From Rusavskia elegans (lineage: Eukaryota > Ascomycota > Lecanoromycetes > Teloschistales > Teloschistaceae): a stretch of DNA of 64,000 bases. The notes beneath the pieces are model-generated. The model made no database searches, had not been told where the DNA came from, and saw nothing but the letters and a program-made list of their open reading frames with translations. The translations under genes and the position numbers were made by a program. The stretch spans positions 124,001-188,000 of the forward strand of contig SAUG01000117.1 of the NCBI GenBank assembly GCA_011316305.1. Direction: 5' to 3'. This document shows, piece after piece, positions 31,408 to 42,311 of the stretch. Position 1 is the stretch's first letter. The number at the start of each line of letters is the position of its first letter.

Positions 31408-33197
31408 ATGGACTCCCAATTGAAGTCCAACCCCATCACCGATGTCAAAGGCGACACCTCGAGCAGAGACACTTCCAGTTCGCAAGCACACCATCCTGTT
31501 GCCGAAAAGGGATTTGGCGCTCACGATCAGAACCTCGACCAAGCCTATTGGTATGTTCAAAATTCGAACAATGCCGTCGAGGCCACTCCAGCAGAACTGC
31601 GGCGACTTCGACGGAAGATTGATTGGTGGATTGTACCCATTATGTTCGCCTGTTACACAATGCAATTCATCGACAAGGTGTCCTTGAATGTCGGTATCTC
31701 CTCGGGGTCTCCTGATCGTGTCCAATGTTGACGGAAGTATGTACCAGTACGCTGCTGTCATGGGTCTAAACAAGGAATTGAAGCTCAAAAGCAATGAGTT
31801 CTCCAATGCGGCAACCTGGTTTTTCATCGCATACCTAATTGCCGAAGTGCCAAATGGTATGTTACGAGGACCCGTCGAGTTTTAAAATTGATGTTCTTCC
31901 AGCTATCATCCTTCAACGTGTTCCGGTTGCCAAATGGCTTGGAGCGAACGTAGTTTTGTGGGGGATTGCGACTGCCTGCACTGCAGCGGCATACAACTAT
32001 GCTACTCTGCTAACAGCGAGGATATTTCTTGGTATCTTCGAAGCTGCCATCGCACCTTGCCTCATTCTCATCAGCGGTCAATGGTACACCAAATCCGAGC
32101 AAGCGCCGAGATTTTGTATCTGGTATGCCGGCCTCGGTGTGGGTCAGATCATCGGAGGCATCGTGTCCTATGGCTTCCAGCAGGTCAAAAATCCGACTTT
32201 CTCGGGTTGGAAGATCATGTTCATCGTCCTCGGATTGGTCACTGTCATCGTCGGCTTCGTCACATTCTTTTTGTTGCCAGATACTCCGATGAAAGCGCGC
32301 TTCTTGTCCGAGCCGGAAAAAGTCATGCTGTTGAAGCACGTATCCGTCAACCAGACGGGAATCCGTAATAAGCGCTACAAACTGTCCCAGGCGCTCGAAA
32401 TCCTCCGGGATATCCAGTTGTGGTTGATGGTTCTCCTCACAATCCTTGTAAGTCCCCGCTGCTACAATAACATGCCTCGTGCACCCGGTCTGACTTTTGA
32501 ACAGATTTCGATATCCAGCGGTGTGATTACGACGTACTCGGCCACGCTCATCCGAAACTTTGGCTACAAGCCGCCAACGGCCGCGCTCTTGAATATGCCT
32601 TCAGGCATTGTGTCCATTGCAAGCACATTCATTGTTGGGTTTGGGATCCGGCACACATCGCATCGTTGGGCGTGGCTCGTTGCTTGCTGCATACCCGGGA
32701 TACTTGGTGGCGCCTTGATGTCCTTTGCGACTGGTACGAAGGCAGGCCAGCTTGCCGGAATCTACCTGGTCAATTCCATCACCGCCACGCTGATTGTGAT
32801 CTACCAATGGACGGGGTCGAATGTTGGCGGGCAAACGAAGCGGGTGATCAGTGTGGCTCTGGTATCTGGAAGCTTCAGCGTTGGCAACATCATCGGCCCT
32901 CAAACTTTCCAGAATTCTGGCAAGGACCACTCTTACCCTAAAGCGCCCATACTAGGTTACTAATGAACGAATACAGATGCACCAGACTATATCCCCGCAA
33001 AGATCACAGTCCTCGCAACCCAAGCAGCTGCTGCACTGATTGCAGTTGTGCTCTTCGTGTACTACGTCTGGGCCAACAAACGCAAGGGCGCTACACCAGC
33101 AGTCGAGGAAAACATCGGCATCCCCGGTCATGAGGAGGAGCGCATGTGGGAGGACAGGACGGATAAGCAGAACCCGACCTTCTGCTATGTGTATTGA
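31408..33197 (+). CDS. Major facilitator permease, allantoate/Dal5-like, 523 aa
   Basis: Five exons: 31408-31689, 31748-31856, 31903-32447, 32505-32919 and 32977-33197. The product has about 12 membrane helices after a polar ~70-residue N-terminus. It shows the anion:cation symporter pattern of the Dal5 group: LRRKIDWWIVPIMFACYTMQFIDKVSLN, AAVMGLNKEL, then RIFLGIFEAAIAPCLILISGQWY and a central loop before VNQTGIRNKRYK. Relatives import allantoate, ureidosuccinate, nicotinate or other organic anions. The last intron begins GC rather than GT; no GT donor nearby keeps the conserved QTFQ..DAPDYIPAKI join. The first intron has an atypical GTCGGT donor. It sits 550 bases before a FAD monooxygenase on the same strand. 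Confidence 0.93.
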
Positions 33198-33744
33198 AAA
33201 TTTAGGTATCTTGTCCTGGCGTTGGTAAGATTGGGCGGTAGATTCATAGGTCTCTGGAAAGAAGACTGCGGTGAAAAGCTGATGATTTTCTTCGGGGTGC
33301 AAGGCTTTACTCAAAGGTGAATTGATCTAGATATCCACGAGGGTCAGTTTCTCATTTAGATGCGAGGTAGAACGAGATTAGGTGCTTCTATATATCACTA
33401 TACTTCTATGCGTTACCCTACCATGCAATTAGGAGTTTATTGCCCGGTGTATCATATCGTTCGATAGTGTACGTGTACGGGATCCAAAAAACAACTACAC
33501 CGCAAGATCTAAGCATTCGATAGAACGACATCCCACATCGGGGTATCGATCCTCCACACAACGAGCCTCGGTCACATCATCAATCCTACCACCAACTAGC
33601 GTGATGCCAGATGTCATAGCGGAGCAGTGGCGGGCATGCTACAATTCGGTTGAGTAGAAGTGGTGGGAGAGACAAAAAGGTTGCACACTCCATGTCATCC
33701 TCTTTACCCATCCCCTCATATTGTTACCCTCCGCAAGCGCGACG
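33198..33744. other. Intergenic
   Basis: 3' flank of the permease and 5' flank of the monooxygenase. Nothing else seen. Confidence 0.45.
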
Positions 33745-35192
33745 ATGAGTACAGCCGCTGATTCCGCGCCAAGCCAGAACGGACTCACCATCCCCAGTGA
33801 ACCACACATCCTCATCATCGGTGCGGGCATCACCGGCCTCGTACTTGCACAAGCCTTGAAGAAACATGGCATTGCCTTCACCATCTTCGAGCGAGATGCG
33901 CATGTTGCTGCACGCGGCCGCGGCTGGGGATTGACCATCCACTGGTCTCTCGACACCTTCCTGTCTTTACTGCCCCAGCACATTATCGACAAGCTCCCCG
34001 AAGTCTATGTCGATCCAGAGGCCAGCAAGAGAGGAGAGAATGGCAACTTCCTCTTCTTCGACCTCCGAAGTGGGGAGACCAGGTGGCAGGTGCCTCCCAA
34101 CAAACGCATCCGCGTGTCAAGAGAACGGCTAAGGGCTCTTCTGCTGGAAGGGTTAGATGTCCAGGTGTGTAATTGCTGCTGCTGCTACCTCAAGCCGACC
34201 CCTTCCGACAGCATGCTGAGCAAGGCTTGTGCTTTGTAGTGGTCGAAATCCCTGACCTCCATTTCCACGCCCGACGATCACACGGTGACCGCTTCTTTCA
34301 CCGACTCCACCTCGGCGACCGGTACCCTTCTCATCGGAGCCGATGGCTTGAGATCAAAAGTACGCTCCTCCTTGCTGGCTCATGACCCTCCACGCGCCAT
34401 CAACCACGTTCTTCCGGTGCGGTTGCTGGGCACAAGTGTCGTGTACCCCCAGCATCTTGCACTTCAGATGCGCAAGCTCGATCCCTTCTTCTTCCAGGGC
34501 GGCGATCCGAAGTCGGATGCCTTTATGTGGTTTTCTTTTCTCGACACCCCTGCAAATAACACACGGGATGATCCCGACACCTACGAGTGCCAGATCCTCC
34601 TGAGCTGGCCTTACAGGGAGGGCTTCAGAGGCAGGGAAAAGCCCTTGGACCCACCATCTACCAACGAAGAAAGGATAAAGTTGATGAAAGAGTTGGTCGA
34701 TGGGTGGGCGAACCCCTTCCATGACTGTGTCATGAACATTCCAGCCGATGCGGAAGTTAAGGCCATTGCATTGGAAGACTTCGTTCCCAAGAAGGCTCTA
34801 TGGGACAACAAGGGTGGACGGGCCACTCTTATGGGAGATGCAGCACATGCTATGACAATGTGTAAGTCTTCGCCCTTGCTGAGCATTACAGGAGATGGAC
34901 GGCATGCTGACAATGTTCACTAGTCAGAGGGGATGCCGCCAATCATGGTGTCATCGACATTTCTGTTCTGCTATCAAACATCCTTACCACCATTCCTTCC
35001 ATCTCAACCGCTTCTGGCACCCAAGCAAAGTCTTTGAAGCAAGCAATCGACACCTACGAGGCCGAAATGATCCAAAGGACTGCACCTGCCGTTCTGACAA
35101 GTCGACGTGCGTGTCTGGATGCCCACGACTATAAATGCATCACGGATCAGAGTCCGCTCGTATCTCGAAGGGTGATGATAACAGAGGAGTAA
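33745..35192 (+). CDS. FAD-dependent monooxygenase, 436 aa
   Basis: Three exons: 33745-34164, 34240-34861 and 34924-35192. I chose the ATG at 33745 (MSTAADSAPSQNG). The protein has the three signatures of group A flavoprotein (salicylate/PHBH-type) monooxygenases: the N-terminal FAD Rossmann motif IIGAGITGLVLAQALKKHG with ERD (residues 24-51), the DG motif GTLLIGADGLRSKVR, and the GD motif ATLMGDAAHAMTM..RGDAANHG, which is interrupted by the second intron in the usual place. Such enzymes hydroxylate aromatic or polyketide substrates with NAD(P)H and O2. Length is near the family norm. With the adjacent organic-anion permease it may form an uptake-and-oxidation pair, which is inference. Confidence 0.93.
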
Positions 35193-35683
35193 TAATAAGT
35201 ATCTGGTTCAGCCACGCGAAACATGAACTCATGGTACCAATCCCTACGCAAACTTTCTATCTCTCATGTTCCGACTCCATACCATCAGACACGGAAATTT
35301 CGATGATCCTGTTATCATCATCTCTACTTGCTTTCCACCTTCGTCCCCCAGATACTGTACAAGACCAAACTTGAAGCATACAGGTAACCAGATTCATCTT
35401 CGGTATCACGAGTGCGTTGCAGCAACCGCTCACGCTTAGATCTCCTATCCAAGGCTTGTCGCAAGCCGAAGAGCTTGGACACATGAGCTTCCCAAGACAA
35501 GTACCCGTTGGTCATTGAATGAAAGCATTGGGAAAGGGGCGCATATGCGCGCATATTGCTCCGACAAGGCATGCGCATAGTAGTTCAATTGCGCACGAGT
35601 TTTTAACGGGCCGCCTTTCGTCCTGATGATTCTTTTTGTTGATCATCTGATTCTGGTTATGATCTCCGCGATTCCTTTCAACA
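35193..35683. other. Intergenic
   Basis: No gene seen. A local CATATGCGCGCATAT-like palindrome lies near 35540-35560. Confidence 0.4.
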
Positions 35684-36451
35684 ATGTATTACCCTCTCCT
35701 TGCCCATCTCTTATTAATCCTCCTATTTTCCCACTTGACAATTCAAACAAATATAGAATACTGGGACAGCCACACCGTCGACCCAACCGAAGCCCACATC
35801 CTCCAAAATTTCCGCTTCCTCTCCGGTGGCGAATGCTGCGTCCCTGTCGACCTTGCTTTCCCCCAAACAGGCCGTGTAGAGCGCTTCCTCCCCTACAAAA
35901 TCGTCTTCGAATATTTCTCGAAAGACTTACTTTTCGTATTCGCCAACGCGAACAACGAGCCCGCTTGTCGAGGTCCGCCGGTGGGGTTTTACCAACAGGA
36001 TGATCGATCTCGACGGCCGACGGAGCATATGAAGGACTTTGTCAGGGCACCGAACCAGAGATGGACCGGCGCGCTTTTCTTGCCTCCGCTTGACGCCGGC
36101 GATGATAAAAATGTTAATGGAACGTCATCATCTGCAACTGATGTCGCGAACAGCAACGAAACCGAATCGAGGAATATCCTTACCGCAATGGAACGACCAC
36201 CAATGGACATCGTCTATCCATGGTCCATCAGCTACAAAGGGTTGATGCATTACCAGACTCCGCGAGGTTCCTTGGATTATATCGATATCAATGGGAGGTC
36301 ACGGATTCGTGGGATTCCCCAATTTGGTAAGATATTTCTCAGGTTTTTCTGGTGTTTGGTTGGTTAGATATAGAGTAGTGGCAGGCAGGTGACTGATGAT
36401 ATTTGTGTAGATCCGAGACTCGTGCGGTCATCGAGGGCGGATGCGCGCTGA
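35684..36451 (+). CDS. Small secreted protein, 227 aa
   Basis: Two exons, 35684-36326 and 36411-36451, separated by an 84 nt intron (GTAAGA donor, TTGTGTAG acceptor). The N-terminus is a signal peptide (MYYPLLAHLLLILLFSHLTI). The mature part contains SGGECCVPVDLAF, NNEPACRGPPVGFY and several NGT/NET potential N-glycosylation sites near residues 145-165. The short last exon encodes DPRLVRSSRADAR. I do not recognise the family. Size, secretion and Cys content would fit an apoplastic or cell-wall protein, without stronger evidence. Confidence 0.72.
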
Positions 36452-37262
36452 GGAACTCGGGGACTTGCGCGAACTGTTTCGCGGCCCTAGTGTGGAATTT
36501 GATGGGAGGCTTGTTCGAGCTATGTGGACGAGCAGTTGGCGGTGTAGAGGTATTGTGATATGTTTTGATATCTTCCGTTACAAAGTCATCAGCTGGGATA
36601 GCCTTCCTCTGATTTCCCAAGGGATATTCAATCGGGGTAAGGAACGCAGAGGGACACGCACCCTAGAACATGAACTGATGAGTTCCTGTCAGCTGCATCA
36701 GCGCCAACTTGATGAAAAAAGCTATTATGGGCTTAGCTTGGGTTATACTTCGGCTCCTCGTCAATGAAATTGGCCTCTTAAATGTCACGACGAGACCAGG
36801 AACAGATTTCTTATCCACTTGCTGACAGTGGCCTCTCTGAACTTCCAATTTGTCAGGAGAAGACGGTTCATGCATCAGTCAGCCAGCTAGGATCATATAT
36901 AAATTCACAGGAATTATATTTTCTCATAGGGATCGACAGCGCTTGCTTTATTAGGAAGGTATACACCGGGTCATGCTAAGCTCCCTTAGGTAAAGTCACG
37001 TGATTCTTGCGGAACCATCGCATGTGCTGAAGAACCCAGCCAATGATGGCTTTGATTAGTAAGCGTTCATCCGAAAGAGACTAGGTATGCAGGTCAAATC
37101 TTCAGCTCTCAGCACTAAGAATCCTGCTAGGCGGTTGACCGCTCGCAAGAATTAAAAAGATGTGCTCGCAACAGCAAGATCCGCCAGATATCTTCTAATG
37201 TTAAGATGAGACCCCTGTCGTATAGAATTTAAAAGAAAGGACAAATCGTTGAAGCCCTTGCA
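36452..37262. other. Intergenic
   Basis: No supported gene. Probably the promoter of the next membrane-protein gene. Confidence 0.4.
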
Positions 37263-38106
37263 ATGCCGGCTACATCCTACAACCACGGTCCTTCGAGCCT
37301 CCCTCGGAAGCAGACTATCCCGACCGAATTATATATATTGCGCCCTGATCCGACTCCGGATACACTTCTCGACTCCCAATCTAATCATCCCAACACGAAT
37401 GATCTTTTGTCAGATTATGCGGCAGAACCTCCAAACCTCGACCCTAAAACATCCGAACCTTCCACTCGTCGCTCCCCCAAAAGGTACGGAGGTCCAAAGA
37501 GATGGTTCAGCATTTTAAAACTCTTTTCCCAAATAGCCACAACGCTATTTACCGGCATCATGTTTGGAATCATGGTATACGTTAATCTCAAATTCTACAC
37601 CACCCGCAACCACATCAAGGCAGGCCGCACCCCCTGGCCGAAAAGTGGCACCGAGGTCTGGCCCAGTATCATGCTCCTTGCCGCCGCCTGCATCACTCTT
37701 TGCAGCTCCACCATCATCCTCTTCAACTACTGCTACAACTTTAAGAAGCTGAAGCAGAGCTGGAGACTCACGCCTGTTCTTGTACGCGGTCCATATCGCA
37801 AGCTGGATTGTCATTAGCGTGGTATATCGCGTTGAGAAAGCCTTACATGGAAATAACGACGATCTTTGGGGTTGGAGCTGTTCGACACAGGCGAAAAACA
37901 TCCAGAAGCTGTTTGACGGTGTGGTGGATTTCCGCTCGTTATGTGGGGCACAGTCTGGGTCTTGGTATGTCTCCATCATTGAATGCGTGGTGAGAATCAT
38001 GATCACTATCGTGCTATACGTCATCAACCGGAAACAGGGAGGAGAGCAGGATCTGATCGATGGCGTGGACGGGGCTGCGGTAATGCTACTGCAGCATACG
38101 CTGTAG
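37263..38106 (+). pseudogene. Four-helix membrane protein gene with a frameshift
   Basis: The frame from 37263 (MPATSYNHGPSSLPRK) has a polar N-terminus, a first helix (TTLFTGIMFGIMVYVNLKFY) and a second (SIMLLAAACITLCSSTIILF), reaching SWRLTPV near 37780. From there the coherent text continues in the +1 frame: FLYAVHIASWIVISVVYRVEK, then DLWGWSC and a fourth helix (IIECVVRIMITIVLYVI), ending at 38106. No GT-AG intron fits at the junction, so one base seems gained (or two lost) at about 37770-37785. The two halves together look like a fungal integral membrane protein of unknown role. It could be a recent pseudogene or a sequence error. Confidence 0.6.
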
Positions 38107-38882
38107 TGTTCTATCATCTCAGCATCACCTATCCTGATCCTTCTCACGGTTGCGGGTCTAAGAGCCTACTAAATGCGAGACATAGATGCTTGAAGTTCTC
38201 GACAATCCAAATGCGAGGTATAGATGCTCGAAGTCCTCCACAATCCCAATCTTGTAAGCAGCTGCGACTCATGGAGCAAGGGATTTGGTATCCAGGCGAG
38301 TATTCATCTATGTCATATTTTACATTTATCAGTCACATTAGCTGATCGAAATGTTATTAGAATGACAGACTATACCAGTACTGATCTCTCCTTGAGAACA
38401 AAGTATTCGCTGTACTAAGTGCCTCTTCTAACAACTTCCTTCTAGCGTTTGCAGTGGCTCGTGGATCTCAATCTTGCTTTTGGGCTACAGGTACTGGCGA
38501 AGCCATTACAACCAGACAGCGGCTCTTTTGTTATTTCTTCATGACCTTTTTTTTTCTTCTCGTCCCTGGCAGCGGCGCATGTTGCATATTCAGCACCTCA
38601 AAATTTGTGCATCAATGCTTGCGGGTTTGACTGTACGTACTAACAGGGAACGTCCTTGCAAGCATGTGATCTCTGGCAAACATGGCAACTATTAAGAAAG
38701 TCCACCTACATATCAGGGGCGTACTTCTTCACCACGAGGTGATTCTTGTGCTGAGTGGACGGGTTAGTTTTACGAGCAGAATCCATCCTACGCGGCCGAC
38801 ACTGTCAGTTTAATCACTGTATCGTCCAGAAGGAACGAACCGTATCTAAAGCCAGGCAGCGCCATCATTCATCCCAAAGGGC
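38107..38882. other. Intergenic
   Basis: Holds a 38 bp tandem duplication at 38171-38246. No gene seen. Confidence 0.4.
38171..38246. repeat. 38 bp tandem duplication, two diverged copies
   Basis: AAATGCGAGACATAGATGCT... at 38171 recurs at 38209 as AAATGCGAGGTATAGATGCT..., both ending ACAATCC. Confidence 0.8.
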
Positions 38883-39411
38883 ACCCAAGACGACCTGGAG
38901 ATATCGGACGACCTCCTTTACCTCATCTATGGTACGCTTAGAGGAGAGTCTCTCAGTTCCGTCATACATTACGAGCGTGCCTATCGAAGCATTAAACAGG
39001 CTGTCATTTGGTGCGAGGACAAGCTGGCACTGCCGCAGTTGAAAAACATTGACGGTTACACCAATATGCTTAGAACTCATCTGATCAGAGACGACATCCA
39101 AGAAACTTTATCTGATAGAGAGAATGAAGCTCGACAAGGCAACGCCCGATGATCGAGCACAGGAGCGGGGAGAGTATGTTAACAACGAGCTCTGGCTTGT
39201 TTGCGAGCGACCAGCCGATATAGTTCATGGGCCTGCTGATGTCAGTGAGGATGATTTCGCGGCCCGGACTCGTGGGACTTTCAGCTTCCGGGTATTGTAC
39301 GTCTGTACATCATCGGAAAAGACGCCGGAACGTAAACACATGGCGCTTTTCCAACCTATTGGGTCTGGTAAGAGTTGCCAAATCAAGGTCATTCCTTGCG
39401 TCTTGTGTTGA
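38883..39411 (+). pseudogene. Family 1 copy F, frame-shifted
   Basis: The plus-strand frame from about 38883 reads DDLLYLIYGTLRGES, then ERAYRSIKQAVIWCEDK: family block 1. At about 39120 the homologous text continues in the +1 frame (MKLDKATPDD..., VNNELWLVCERPADI, then FRVLYVCTSSEKTPERK), ending at 39409-39411: block 2. I find no ATG in frame near the 5' end and no intron that repairs the shift. It is probably a pseudogene that still shows both halves of the family. Confidence 0.6.
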
Positions 39412-40015
39412 GTTACAGATTTGGAATCGGGAAAGGGCTCGCTTGGTCATACAAGATTTTACTCTGTGCGGGAGAAGTTTCCAGTCTTTGCAGGACTTTT
39501 TCATACTAGGGGACCCCCTGCATCCGCTAGTGGAGCTATATCATGGACTCTATAGCCGCCTATGTACTTCTCTGAACGTTTGGCTGACACTTAGACATGC
39601 GTAAGTACCTCAATGCCACCAAAAACCTGAGGCCGGAACGGTTGAGGCTGATGCTGGTAGCGGCGTTTCTCGAGAGCCAGGTTATAAGTTGTATCATGTG
39701 ATCTGACGATACTCTGTGAGAGTATAAGCTTCCATCTGCGCTTGGACGTTGTATTTTGTGACACGAAACCGATCAGGTTGTCTGAGTGGATGGTATTGTT
39801 TGATCGGCTGTTTACTGCTTGTCAGCAGATGCTTCAGCGTCAGTCAAGGAACTTGAGTATCTTTGCATGTATGAAAATAAGGGGCAAACAAAGCGAACAA
39901 AGTGACAGTTGAGTGCTTTTTATATTGAAAGGTAAGGAAGCTTGTTTCAATTGAATCTTAAGCTCATGTTACGCACTTAGCTTCATCACAACACCATAGT
40001 CAACCAACATCCGAG

Positions 40016-40521
40016 ATGGCGAATAATTTCGTCTGTCTTGTCTACTACTCCCACAGAGGCCAATATGAAAGAGACTCTCCGCGGCCCGTCGAGAGCGCTT
40101 ACAGGAGCATGGATCTTACTTTCACTTCGTGCGTGGCCAAGTTGGGGGTATAGCCCATATCAGACAAGGGCCCCTACTTCAATGAATCGATGAATGTGTG
40201 GATCATTACGATGCTGGAGAAAAAACGTGCTGTGTCGTCGAAAAATGGAAGCTGGACAGCATAATCCCACCCGAGATGGTCCCCGAGACGGAATAGATTC
40301 ACCCTAGGACTCTTACTGGCAACGAGCTCCACCTTGTCTGTATGTGACAAGCGAAAACTCTTGACGATGGGGAGCCAGCATATTGGACGTAGGGCTTTAG
40401 AGTGCTGAACGTCTGTAAGACCTTCGAGGCCGCGGAGCGTTTTAGACAGAAGGCGATAGTACCACATCCAAGCACGGGCGGAACTAGCAGCGTCAAGATT
40501 GAGACTTATGCCTTGACCTGA
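40016..40521 (+). pseudogene. Family 1 copy G, truncated by stops
   Basis: Begins MANNFVCLVYYSHRGQYERD, then ESAYRSMD, and stops at TAG 40151-40153. Downstream the same strand still shows block 2: TGNELHLVCM followed by a stop, and then in another frame GFRVLNVCKTFEAAERFRQK with an ending KIETYALT that aligns with copies E and F. Several stops and frame changes mean it is decayed. A minus-strand open frame across the same region is antisense to this homology and is not called. Confidence 0.6.
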
Positions 40522-41122
40522 TTCGAGTCGATGTTTGAGATCAAATACAATCTTATCAAAAGGCGTATGTATTTGCTGGGGAGGAGGAAATCGTTGGCAA
40601 TTGGGAGCATGTTGAGCTTGTGGGATCGTTCGTTGTTGGATGGTGACTCGGTGTACTAATCGGCAGAGATTAGCAACCATCTACCCTGGATAAGGTGCAA
40701 TTAACATTCTGAAACTGGGGAGGTCAGATTTTCGAGGTCTGTGTCATCGATGTTGGATCGTGTAGGTCCACGTTGAGCGCTCTGCTGCGCGTCGTCTATT
40801 TTCGTGAAGTCGGACCATTGATAAGGGATTCGTTGCACGTACGATGGCGAAGACTCCTGAAGAGCAGAGGACTATCCTATTTACAGGGTCTAATAGCAGC
40901 AGCGAATCCAGATTATACTTGGTGGTGAGGAAGAATATCCGCTTAACCGTTTCCTCAGAACATAAAGTCAGCTGCTAATACTGTGCAGCCAAAGACAACG
41001 AAATCAGGTGACGTGGCAAATCGTGCGGCACCTGAATAGTGCATTTATGTAAGCCCACATTCAGGAGCGTGAATTTCCACCGTTGATCCCAAATCTGACC
41101 ACCATTCCAATTCTTCTCTCTG
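40522..41122. other. Intergenic
   Basis: Spacer between copies G and H. No coding signal recognised. Confidence 0.4.
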
Positions 41123-41877
41123 TTGACAAAGTCTTGTCAGCGAATACCCTACCTAGCAAAGATATCAATCATAACGATGACACTCATTATGACAAATCAA
41201 ATGGGTTCTGCAAAAGCCAAAGCACCAGCTGAGTCCTCCCTAGGGAAAACCCCCAACATGGCCGCCCAAACCCAGGTCACAACCACCCAGACTGAGGTCA
41301 CAACCGCCGAAACCGAGGTCACAACCACCGGTGCTACAATCAAGCCCAAGATCGAATCGGAATCCGTATACCTCGTCTTTTTCACCATCATGGGTGAGAC
41401 CCCCAAACGCGTCGATCATGTGTACCGCAGCAGCTACGCCGCCATCGAGTACAGCGGATACAAAATCGGGATCTTCAAACACGCCCACGATCCAGTCTGG
41501 CACGTAAAACCCGGTCTCTAGGTTTTCCATGACAGCCCCCAAACATCGCTGCTGTGTTGTCCAACAACGATCGCTCAACAAGGAAGCCCGCTTTGGGCTA
41601 GAAATGGGGCGTATCTGCGGGGAAGAGTAATCCCGGTGTGGTTTACTTGGTTTGTGCGTTGCAGAGTGGCATCTTTGATGGAGGGCCTGTCTATTGGGGG
41701 ACTTCGTTTGCGGTGTTGGAGGCTTGTGAGGATAAGGGGAGGGCGTGGGAGGTGAGGTTTGGGTATGCTGAGGTGTTGGATCCTATGAAGACGGATGGGA
41801 GTTTCATGAAGTGGGGGGAGAGCTTGGGGGTTGATGTTGTTAAGTGTAGGGTTTATAAGGATGATGATCTGTGGTAG
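41123..41877 (+). CDS. Family 1 copy H, about 218 aa, two exons
   Basis: Exon 1 is 41123-41503 and exon 2 is 41602-41877. The 98 nt intron has a GTAAAA donor and a GGGCTAG acceptor, is phase 0, and joins VWH to KWGVSAGKS. The N-terminal extension is Thr-rich and contains three repeats of the type Q/ETEVTT (TQVTTTQTEVTTAETEVTTT). Block 1 is SVYLVFFTIMGETP, then HVYRSSYAAIEYS. Block 2 is GVVYLVCALQSG followed by FAVLEACEDKGRAWEV and an ending VVKCRVYKDDDLW. Other starts (MTLIMTNQMG or MTNQMG) are possible. Codon use in exon 2 is G-rich compared with exon 1. Function unknown. Confidence 0.65.
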
Positions 41878-42311
41878 AAGGAAGGATCTGACTGGTATGT
41901 CTCAAGACCGGGGGAAACCGGATCGGTTTGCTTTGTCCTGCAATGAGATGATCATGCAGTCATGTGCGCGGAGCGAGGTGACTATAATGCAGCGACATGC
42001 TTTTGAGGTACTCGGGATCATGTATCTTAGAGACTTTCAAGCAGGACCGGTGGACGGACGGCTACCTGATCACATGTCCGTTCTCTACAGATGGAAGTGT
42101 TTGTTTTGGGGTAAAGCACATCTGCTGCATCCAATTCCTTGTTTCCTGTCTGTTTCAACTGTTGTACATCTAAAAGGCATAGCTGATAGCATCAGCCATA
42201 GAGGCCCCGTGCTTGCTGCATAAAATACATATGACCCTCCCTGATTGGAAATTTCCGCTTCGTTCCTCCGCTCCATTAAAGTCCCTTCGATCATCCAATC
42301 TTGCATCCGAT
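41878..42311. other. Intergenic
   Basis: 3' flanks of two convergent genes. Nothing further seen. Confidence 0.4.

Noticed and set aside
40174..40680. Minus-strand open frame of 168 codons
   Set aside because: It is antisense to the remains of family 1 copy G, whose blocks are recognisable on the plus strand, and has no recognisable content of its own.
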